From assembly GCA_024644125.1 (NCBI GenBank), contig JAHELQ010000421.1, positions 1 to 5,072 on the forward strand: a DNA stretch of 5,072 nucleotides, written 5' to 3'. The stretch's first letter is position 1. Every line of letters begins with the position of its first letter. The notes under the pieces are model-generated. The model was given only the letters and a program-made list of their open reading frames with translations. It was not told where the DNA came from and made no database searches. Positions 1 to 5,072 of the stretch are shown piece after piece. The translations under genes and the position numbers were made by a program. Source of the stretch: Candidatus Aminicenantota bacterium. Its GTDB lineage: Bacteria > Acidobacteriota > Aminicenantia > UBA2199.

Positions 1-116
1 CCAGGAACCCCGGACGATTCGGATCGAGCGCCCCTTCCTACTTGTTTTAAGTAACTCTGTCGAGCCGGGTCTCGAAAAGAAATCGAAGCCCTCATCGCCG
101 ATTTAACTCGTAAATG
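1..116. other. G+C-rich left edge, possible 3' end of an upstream gene or a repeat
   Basis: By hand count about half of these bases are G or C, against a very A+T-rich leader immediately to the right. Frame 2 of the + strand is open from the window edge to a TAA at 104-106, giving 34 codons that end in a Lys/Ser/Pro-rich tail. The stop nearly coincides with the compositional boundary, so this could be the end of an upstream gene. However, + frame 1 is also open from 55 onward (a helix-like segment reading RKEIEALIADLTRK), and one - strand frame is open across nearly the whole stretch from an ATG near 96. Three competing open frames in a short G+C-rich stretch mean no coding call can be made. 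A dispersed repeat or gene remnant is equally possible. Confidence 0.3.
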
Positions 117-322
117 TATGCTCCTCTTGACATTAAAAGCATATTTTTTTGTATCTTCAATAAAAAAGCAAACCACACATCAAGAAATATTGAAATTTTT
201 TTTTCGGTATGCTAGCGTATTATATGTTCAAAATAAATGGAAACACAATATCTAAATTGTTTATGAACTACCAAAAAGATAGTAACTTTTGACATTAGTC
301 GAAGATAAAAAAGGAGCCTAAA
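117..322 (+). promoter_or_regulatory. A+T-rich leader of the first gene pair
   Basis: This stretch is strongly A+T-rich with long T runs (144-150 and 196-204) and contains no supported gene. A perfect -35-like TTGACA lies at 127-132, but the hexamer 17 bases further on (TGTATC at 150-155) matches the -10 consensus at only three of six positions. A second TTGACA lies at 289-294, but its -10 would fall on the ribosome-binding site. TATTAT at 218-223 resembles a -10 without a good -35. A near-palindrome centred on GCTAGC (208-219, one mismatch per arm) could be an operator or chance. A promoter for the downstream genes probably lies here, but its exact position cannot be fixed from one sequence. 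Confidence 0.3.
311..316 (+). promoter_or_regulatory. Ribosome-binding site of the first gene
   Basis: AAGGAG is a strong Shine-Dalgarno sequence, six bases before the ATG at 323. It fixes the start of the first gene, whose N-terminus from that ATG is also a proper signal peptide. Confidence 0.8.
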
Positions 323-1312
323 ATGAAAAAAGTCAAGGTGCATTATTTTCTACTGTTTTCAGTTTGCTGTATTTTTATTCTAGATATGCTATTTGCCCAA
401 GAGTGGGAAAATTATGATCGCGGAAAGGTTCGCGGTTGGATCATTGATCCTGAGACGAAAAAACCTGTCAATCAAGTTTTTAAAATAGAATTTAGCGACG
501 CAGCAAAGCCCGGATATCTTGAACATAAATTTAGAACTGGCGCTATGACAGATGCTTCTGGATATTTTGAAACTTATTTACATCCACTCACTTATTTAAT
601 GAAAGCTAGTCCAAGCGGTTTCAGTAATAAATATTGTATCGAACCCCATCCCCAGGAAAATGAAAATTTCAAATTTCTAGTAAATGTTGAAAAGGGGAAA
701 GTTATTGAGATCAAGAAAACAGCTACAATCGGGGGGCGCATTAAGGCAAAAATAATTGATTTAAATGGAAACTGTGTAAATCTTCAGGAAAGATTCAAAG
801 GAATAAAATTAAGTCCAAGAGTCTCGGTTGCCGGTTCATATACGACACTTTCAGGAGTGGTTATAGGGAGTAGGGACGACGATCTACTAGATGGAGAAAT
901 GATAACAATTCCGATATTTCCTGACAAGTATACTGCCAGATTGGAAATGATTGGGCTTGGGTACACAGGACTTGAAGTTGAAGACATACAAGTAGAAAAA
1001 GGGGATACAACCGTAGTGGAATTCAAAATTGATCCAAATGATAGTACTGGACTCGAGGGAAGGATATTTGATAAAGCTGGAAATATTATAAAGAATAAAA
1101 AAATATCGTTATTAAAATACGATCCGTATGAGGGAACGTTTACATGCTATTCAAATGACGACGGTTATTATTGCATTAGGGGATTGCTTCCAGGAAAATA
1201 TAAAATTCAAATTAACATAAATTGGAATTATTGGAAAAGCAATCTCATAGAAGTAAAAAAGGGAGTGCTTTCAAAAAAAGATATCTACATTGATATTCCT
1301 AATTCCAACTAA
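323..1312 (+). CDS. Secreted protein with three carboxypeptidase-regulatory-like beta-sandwich repeats
   Basis: Residues 1-25 form a signal peptide: a Lys-rich start, a hydrophobic core, and LFA before QE as the likely cleavage site. Three domains of the carboxypeptidase regulatory-like (transthyretin-type) fold follow. Domain 1 (about 34-125) has the typical opening GKVRGWIIDPETKKPV and TDASGYF. Domain 2 (about 137-237) starts at GGRIKAKIIDLNG. Domain 3 (about 243-325) starts at GLEGRIFDKAGN and contains the family hallmark DGYYCIRGLLPGKYKI. There is no enzyme domain, so this is a structural or binding protein rather than a catalyst; such domains are known as add-ons of secreted peptidases and outer-membrane proteins. 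C275 and C284 flank the turn of the last domain and could form a disulfide. A peptidase-like gene follows after only 29 bases with no terminator, so co-transcription is likely. It shares length and domain plan with the gene at 3193. Specific partner or ligand unknown. Confidence 0.85.
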   Translation: MKKVKVHYFLLFSVCCIFILDMLFAQEWENYDRGKVRGWIIDPETKKPVNQVFKIEFSDAAKPGYLEHKFRTGAMTDASGYFETYLHPLTYLMKASPSGFSNKYCIEPHPQENENFKFLVNVEKGKVIEIKKTATIGGRIKAKIIDLNGNCVNLQERFKGIKLSPRVSVAGSYTTLSGVVIGSRDDDLLDGEMITIPIFPDKYTARLEMIGLGYTGLEVEDIQVEKGDTTVVEFKIDPNDSTGLEGRIFDKAGNIIKNKKISLLKYDPYEGTFTCYSNDDGYYCIRGLLPGKYKIQININWNYWKSNLIEVKKGVLSKKDIYIDIPNSN

Positions 1313-1341
1313 TAGAAAATCCAACCGTAATAGGGAATACT

Positions 1342-2976
1342 ATGAAGATCATTCTTACTATAATTATAATATTACTTTTGAATCTGAATGCAATGGCAAA
1401 GATACCGGATATGGATGTTTTTATAGGTAATGTTCGTGTGAAAGTAAAAGATTGTAATGATATATCATGCATTCTGGATTTAAATTCTTCTTCTTTTCTA
1501 GATAATCCCGCGTATAGGGATTGGCTAGATGAATGGAAAAAGTCGAATTTTAACAAAGAAGATGCTGAGACAATAATGTCTTTCATCAACGATGTCGCTG
1601 CTAGCATCCATGACGATCTAAGTAAGTGTAAGGAGTTTGAAGAAACTTTCAAAGAACAAATTAGCAAAATAGAATATCCTATCCATGTTATATTTGATCT
1701 CAACTGGAGTCGATCTCCAGGCACCACTACGGGTGGAGCAATCGGTCTGCATGGTGGATTTATGTACGAAATTATAAAAAAATTGAGGGATAACAAACCA
1801 CTAAATCCTTATGAGATCGAGACGGGCGGAATAAATCTTTATGTGACCCTTGCCCATGAATATATTCATATTCTTGCTAACGCAATGGGAACAGGTATTG
1901 TATCGGAGTGTGTCGCACATTGTCTCACAAAAAAATGTATTGATCCTAACCATAATCTAAAAGAGATGAAATGTGATGATATAAATGACGGCAATATATT
2001 AATAAAGTGCCAGGATATTACAGATGCTAAATGGAGAAAATTCCTTGAAATGACTAATGATCCACGTCATGTAACTAAAGAAGGAAATTGCTTTTGTGAC
2101 ATAAAGTGGGATGAGTCTAAGGAATGCGATGAATATTATCGAACTTTTTCAGATGACGCAATATTTTATTATAAGGCCGATCACGCGGACGATAATGTTT
2201 CGTTTTCGTCGGGGGGTGCGGCGGGGAATAAATTGGAGGTGATAGAGGATTTTTGTGAAATTGGGGAGCGGGGATTCGCTTCGGTCAGCTACTATCCGTC
2301 GGTGATGGTGTATGACAAGTTCTATTATGGGCTGGCGAACCGGATGCTGGATGCGGTTGGGAATGATGACTATACCGAGGACCGGAGGCATGATTATTTT
2401 TCCAATGATCATCCGGTGCTGGTGGTTCCCATGGGGGAAATGACCGGCGACCGGGGATCGGAGATTAAGAAGGCGGCGATCGAACGGTATGTGCGCGAAG
2501 GCGGGACGATTTTGGTGTTTGCGCAGCAGTATGGGGCGGATGTTGAATCGTTGGTGCCTGTGCCCGAAGGCGAGTCGTTGAAGGCCTTTGGCTGGCGGGA
2601 GGATCAGTCTTGTTTGAAAAATTCGTTGTATTTTGAGAATCGACATCCGGTACTGTCTTCGTCTTTGAGCGCGTTGGTGGATGGTGGGGTGGATGGGTAT
2701 TTTTCGGTGATCCCTTCGTCCTCTACGGTGCTATTGCGGCGGAAAGTCAATAATGAACCGGCGTTGCTCTATTACCCCTACGGCAATGGGACCGTTATTT
2801 TGACCTCGCTGTTCACCGATTGGGGATTGGCCCATTCGCAAGCGTCATCGGCGGAACTGAAGTTGGTGAGGGATCTGGTTACCTTTGCCAAAAATCCCCA
2901 GCTTCCGCTCTTCTACTTCCAGAGTCTAAATGTAAAAAATACGCCCCAAAATCTTGATATCGATTTTTTCATATGA
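1342..2976 (+). CDS. Secreted zincin-like protein fused to a glutamine-amidotransferase-like domain (chimera)
   Basis: A signal peptide (1-19, cleavage after NAMA) leads into a Cys-rich N-terminal module (20 to about 270). It carries TLAHEYIH, with HEYIH at 172-176: H172 and H176 would bind zinc and E173 would be the catalytic base. E189 in SECVAH is a plausible third ligand, giving a metallopeptidase-type site. Cys 38, 43 and 96, then eight more between 190 and 262 including CFC, suggest disulfides. Residues about 279-527 are a different module of class I GATase-like fold: HPVLVVPMGEMTG (357-369), an IERYVREGGTILVFAQQYG stretch (380-398), HPVL (435-438) and a YGNGTVILTSLFTDWG end (480-495). 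The nucleophile motif GxCxG is absent, so this part is probably non-catalytic. The weak ribosome-binding site AGGGA (1332-1336) precedes the ATG by five bases. Base composition changes sharply at the module junction. The peptidase family is not recognised and activity is unproven. Confidence 0.75.
   Translation: MKIILTIIIILLLNLNAMAKIPDMDVFIGNVRVKVKDCNDISCILDLNSSSFLDNPAYRDWLDEWKKSNFNKEDAETIMSFINDVAASIHDDLSKCKEFEETFKEQISKIEYPIHVIFDLNWSRSPGTTTGGAIGLHGGFMYEIIKKLRDNKPLNPYEIETGGINLYVTLAHEYIHILANAMGTGIVSECVAHCLTKKCIDPNHNLKEMKCDDINDGNILIKCQDITDAKWRKFLEMTNDPRHVTKEGNCFCDIKWDESKECDEYYRTFSDDAIFYYKADHADDNVSFSSGGAAGNKLEVIEDFCEIGERGFASVSYYPSVMVYDKFYYGLANRMLDAVGNDDYTEDRRHDYFSNDHPVLVVPMGEMTGDRGSEIKKAAIERYVREGGTILVFAQQYGADVESLVPVPEGESLKAFGWREDQSCLKNSLYFENRHPVLSSSLSALVDGGVDGYFSVIPSSSTVLLRRKVNNEPALLYYPYGNGTVILTSLFTDWGLAHSQASSAELKLVRDLVTFAKNPQLPLFYFQSLNVKNTPQNLDIDFFI
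2173..2930 (+). other. G+C-rich block inside the zincin-like gene, probable recombined segment
   Basis: Hand counts of 60-base lines give about 47-62 percent G+C for most lines here (one line about 42), against about 23-37 percent in sampled lines of the same gene before 2160. Codon choice changes with it: GCG, TCG, CGG and GGG become common, whereas the N-terminal part prefers A- or T-ending codons. The block starts near codon 278 and ends near codon 530, and it coincides with the GATase-like domain. The reading frame is unbroken across the left junction. No flanking direct repeat, terminal inverted repeat or transposase was seen, so homologous or illegitimate recombination between genes is a better explanation than an insertion sequence. 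The opposite-strand open frame at 2149-2646 is a by-product of this composition. Confidence 0.65.
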
Positions 2977-3192
2977 TACCATCAAAAAGTCGCGAAATAA
3001 TCTCAGTAATACCGCTACTTCATAAAAGTATGGCCAGACATAAAGATCTATTTTCTGTTTGCCGGGCGTCCCTTCAGGGAATAAAAAATTCGATCGCATA
3101 TATGGCAACCAAATACTATTTTGAACAAATATAAATAAACAAGAATTTTTTATAAATTTAAACTACATATAAGGAAGCATGCGAGGTGTTCA
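2977..3192. other. Spacer between the two gene pairs, possibly with decayed coding sequence
   Basis: The first part (2977 to about 3105) is of mixed composition, and the remainder is very A+T-rich. Continuing the frame of the upstream gene past its TGA gives a few residues, two stops (TAA at 2998 and 3007), then 23 open codons containing FIKVWPDIKIYF and AGRPFRE, ending at TAA. This could be the eroded continuation of the G+C-rich module. A 53-codon frame, 2973-3134, begins at an ATG overlapping the upstream TGA (ATGA) but has no recognisable features. TCCCTTCAGGGA (3069-3080) could make a four-base-pair hairpin followed by an A+T tract, too weak to call a terminator. The A+T-rich part (3120-3175) may hold a promoter for the second pair, but no clear -35/-10 pair is visible. 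Confidence 0.4.
3183..3188 (+). promoter_or_regulatory. Ribosome-binding site of the third gene
   Basis: GAGGTG ends four bases before the ATG at 3193 and matches the anti-Shine-Dalgarno well. A second purine-rich site, AAGGAAG at 3171-3177, lies just before a five-codon frame (ATG at 3179, TGA at 3194-3196) whose stop overlaps the real start codon. This may be accidental, but it could couple leader translation to the gene. Confidence 0.6.
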
Positions 3193-4179
3193 ATGAAAAA
3201 AACAATTTGTGTTATTTTATTTGGCCTGATTTTTACTCTGTTTTCCCATCTTCTTTTTCCCCTCATAGAGGGACGTATCGAGGGCATCGTCAAAGACAAA
3301 GATACTGGAAATATTATAAGTGGTGCACAAGTTGAATTATTTCAGTGGTTTTCTATACGCGGTAACTACACGAGTGAATTAAGAGGGACCACATCTACGG
3401 ACGAGAAAGGATTTTTTTCGCTCAATGTTAGTAGACCTTGCCAGTACTATTTAAGGATTAACAAAGAAGGCTATATACCCTTTTTGCCGAATTATTATTA
3501 TGGAAATTTAAAAGAAGAACTTTTCGAGAAGAGAGCCAAAATTTTCCGGTTAGAAGAAGGGCAAATAAAGTTTATCCAATTTGATTTAGAGAAAGGTGGT
3601 GCAATTTCAGGCACTCTTCAAGGAAGAAGCGAATCAGGTATCGTTTCAGTCAATTCAGAAATCCTACTTTACAAAATGAGTCTAGATGAGAACTTTTTTG
3701 AGAAAGAGTTTTTTTATTACATTGATAAGTCCAGACTAAAAAATGGAAAATTTTTATTTGATGGCTTAGAGCCAGCAGAGGACTATACCCTAATTATTTA
3801 TTTTGGTAACGGATACCCACGAAAGGTTTTTGAGAAAATATCCATTAAAAAAGGAGTCGTCTATAATTTTGATCAGATATTTGATTTAACTGATATTACT
3901 GGAATCCACGGGACAATAACAATAAATGGTATTCCACCCTTGAATGGAATTATAACAATGGAAAAAGAAGAGGATAATATTTTTTCAAATATCTGTCGAT
4001 ATAGCCTTAATGAAAAAGATGGGAATTATAGCTGCAAAGGATTATCCCCAGGGAAATATTTATTAGAAGTAAGTGTGCAAGGGCAAGATGGGATACAATT
4101 AGAAAAAACGGTAACTATTGAAATAAAACAAGAAGTGAATATACTTCTTGATTTTCCTTTTGAAACTGGTGATTTATGA
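3193..4179 (+). CDS. Secreted protein with three carboxypeptidase-regulatory-like beta-sandwich repeats (second copy)
   Basis: The N-terminus is an export signal (KK, then a hydrophobic run to about residue 25); the cleavage site is not clear, so an uncleaved anchor is possible. Domain 1 (about 26-125) opens with GRIEGIVKDKDTGNIISGAQ and has TDEKGFFSLNV, the standard carboxypeptidase-regulatory pattern. Domain 2 (about 135-225) opens with GGAISGTLQG and carries GKFLFDGLEPAEDYTL. Domain 3 (about 237-322) has GIHGTITINGIPPLNG and DGNYSCKGLSPGKYLLEV. Length (328) and three-domain plan match the protein at 323 (329), and the DGxY...GLxPGKY segment is clearly alike, so the two are probably diverged paralogues. 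C268 and C281 lie at positions equivalent to the Cys pair of that protein. It ends in ATGA, overlapping the start of the next zincin-like gene, which implies coupled translation and a shared function. Probably a binding or structural partner; ligand unknown. Confidence 0.85.
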   Translation: MKKTICVILFGLIFTLFSHLLFPLIEGRIEGIVKDKDTGNIISGAQVELFQWFSIRGNYTSELRGTTSTDEKGFFSLNVSRPCQYYLRINKEGYIPFLPNYYYGNLKEELFEKRAKIFRLEEGQIKFIQFDLEKGGAISGTLQGRSESGIVSVNSEILLYKMSLDENFFEKEFFYYIDKSRLKNGKFLFDGLEPAEDYTLIIYFGNGYPRKVFEKISIKKGVVYNFDQIFDLTDITGIHGTITINGIPPLNGIITMEKEEDNIFSNICRYSLNEKDGNYSCKGLSPGKYLLEVSVQGQDGIQLEKTVTIEIKQEVNILLDFPFETGDL

Positions 4180-5072
4180 AATATAAAGGCACCGCATTAC
4201 TTTTTACAATCTTAATTTTACTAATGATAAATCCACTTCTTAGCAATGAGGAGGATCTTGATATAATATTGAAAGGCTATAAGGCTATAAAGCGCCATAG
4301 ATATTATAATGTTACCTTTGTAGTACCTTTGGATGATTTTGATGAACTTAGACAAATTCGAACTCAATATAAAAGTACCGGTAAGGATCTAAACCTATTA
4401 CCATCTGAAAAAGAAATATTTGATAATTTAGAGAGCAGATTCTCCGAGATGGTAAATCAATATGAACTTTATAAAAGTTTACCCGAAGGTTATAAAGGTA
4501 AGGACAATAAGTATGATTGGGAATTGGATAAATTGCCCTCTTGTTTGAAGCAATCACTTGACAATTATATCAATGATTTGAAATGTGGCAAAAGAAAACT
4601 GTATATTGTGTGGGGGAGAGATCGTGAAAAATCAAATAATGGGTGGGAAGCAGTAAAAAAACATGACAGATTTTTGAACTTTCGTGGGAGATCAATGGGC
4701 TCCAATGATTTTCGCATATTTAACGCCTACCAGGAAAAAGTAATTTACGATAAAACAGAAGTATGGAAAATTGCAAGCTTATTTTTCCATGAATTTGTGC
4801 ATTGTGTTAGATGGGGTAATCCTTGTCTAAGAATAGATAAAAAAAATGAAGCCTCAACTGAGGATGCAGAAATAAAAGTTTTTGGGCGATATCATTCTTC
4901 CCGATATTATGAAAGTATTGGAGAAAATTTAGAAAAAATCGACGACTGTACTTATGATAATGTTTGTATTTGTAAGGAAGGGTGCCCTGGAGATACTTCC
5001 TCTAATAATACGAACCGCATGTCAACATCTTCCGATACCTCATCATCAGGATATTGCACTCCCCCGCCGCCC
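4176..5072 (+). CDS. Secreted zincin-like protein, C-terminus beyond the window
   Basis: The ATG shares ATGA (4176-4179) with the stop of the previous gene, and no good Shine-Dalgarno is seen, so translation probably relies on coupling. The frame stays open for 299 codons to the window end. Residues 1-23 are a signal peptide (hydrophobic core, LLS before NEED). HEFVH at 205-209 in a hydrophobic helix (IASLFFHEFVHCVRWG) is a zincin motif; E225, E229 or E232 in NEASTEDAE could be the third zinc ligand. Cys 258, 264, 266 and 270 form a cluster with CIC, recalling the CFC cluster after the HEYIH motif of the protein at 1342. A Ser/Thr/Asn-rich linker (274-291) then leads to GYCTPPPP at the edge. 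The plan of signal, about 150-180 residues, HExxH, then Cys cluster matches the other zincin-like protein, though overall sequence similarity is low by eye. It is probably a secreted metallopeptidase of an unrecognised family; activity and full length are unknown. Confidence 0.75.
   Translation, partial: MKYKGTALLFTILILLMINPLLSNEEDLDIILKGYKAIKRHRYYNVTFVVPLDDFDELRQIRTQYKSTGKDLNLLPSEKEIFDNLESRFSEMVNQYELYKSLPEGYKGKDNKYDWELDKLPSCLKQSLDNYINDLKCGKRKLYIVWGRDREKSNNGWEAVKKHDRFLNFRGRSMGSNDFRIFNAYQEKVIYDKTEVWKIASLFFHEFVHCVRWGNPCLRIDKKNEASTEDAEIKVFGRYHSSRYYESIGENLEKIDDCTYDNVCICKEGCPGDTSSNNTNRMSTSSDTSSSGYCTPPPP

Noticed and set aside
118..255. 45-codon + strand frame beginning at ATG 118
   Set aside because: No Shine-Dalgarno precedes it, it crosses the compositional boundary, and its content follows the T and A runs of the leader.
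784..1026. 80-codon frame on the - strand
   Set aside because: It lies wholly inside the first beta-sandwich gene, is Ser/Thr/Pro-rich as expected for an antisense reading, and shows no domain or ribosome-binding site.
1299..1796. 165-codon frame on the - strand
   Set aside because: It is antisense to the signal peptide and peptidase-like part of the gene at 1342, which has strong sense-strand evidence (signal peptide, HEYIH region).
2149..2646. 165-codon His/Arg/Pro-rich frame on the - strand
   Set aside because: It arises from the G+C-rich block read backwards; the sense strand encodes a recognisable GATase-like domain.
2173..2930. Insertion sequence as the source of the G+C-rich block
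   Set aside because: No transposase, terminal inverted repeats or target-site duplication can be seen, and the frame continues through the left junction.
3069..3090. TCCCTTCAGGGA hairpin followed by an A+T tract as a terminator
   Set aside because: The stem is only four base pairs and the following tract is A-rich rather than T-rich on the + strand.
2926..3108. 60-codon frame on the - strand reading NFLFPEGTPGKQ
   Set aside because: The PEGTPGKQ stretch looks protein-like, but there is no domain, and half the frame overlaps the end of the sense gene and its stop. Could be re-examined if homologues appear.
4348..4557. 69-codon frame on the - strand
   Set aside because: Antisense to the fourth gene, which is open for 299 codons with a signal peptide and zincin motif.

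Overview
The window holds four genes, all on the + strand, arranged as two successive pairs. Each pair is a secreted protein of about 330 residues built from three carboxypeptidase-regulatory-like beta-sandwich repeats, followed closely by a secreted Cys-rich protein with a zincin HExxH motif. Pair 1 is at 323-1312 and 1342-2976. Pair 2 is at 3193-4179 and 4176 to beyond the window end. All four proteins begin with an export signal, and the Cys content suggests disulfide-bonded proteins in the periplasm or outside the cell. Nothing in the window identifies a species. Exported regulatory-like repeat proteins and a genome with G+C near one half would fit an uncultured diderm lineage of the Acidobacteriota/Aminicenantes kind, but that is only an impression.

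Layout. Positions 1 to about 116 are G+C-rich (about half) with no certain gene, possibly the tail of a gene or a repeat. Positions 117-322 are a strongly A+T-rich leader carrying the ribosome-binding site of the first gene. The first pair is A+T-rich up to about 2172. There, inside the second gene and without loss of frame, composition jumps to about half G+C and stays so to about 2930. This G+C-rich block encodes a glutamine-amidotransferase-like (class I GATase fold, non-catalytic) domain that looks grafted onto the peptidase-like part. The domain is followed by a short A+T-rich tail, a stop, and a 216-base spacer that may contain decayed coding sequence. The second pair is again A+T-rich and overlaps by ATGA. 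Composition turns G+C-rich again only in the last 17 bases, where the fourth gene enters a proline run.

Functional reading (inference). Each beta-sandwich protein and its adjacent zincin-like protein are probably made together and act together outside the cytoplasm, for example as a secreted protease with a binding, docking or restraining partner. The duplicated pair layout and the alternating base composition are the most unusual features. They suggest a modular, recombining locus in which A+T-rich peptidase cassettes are joined to G+C-rich downstream modules. No RNA genes, CRISPR arrays, insertion sequences or convincing terminators were seen.
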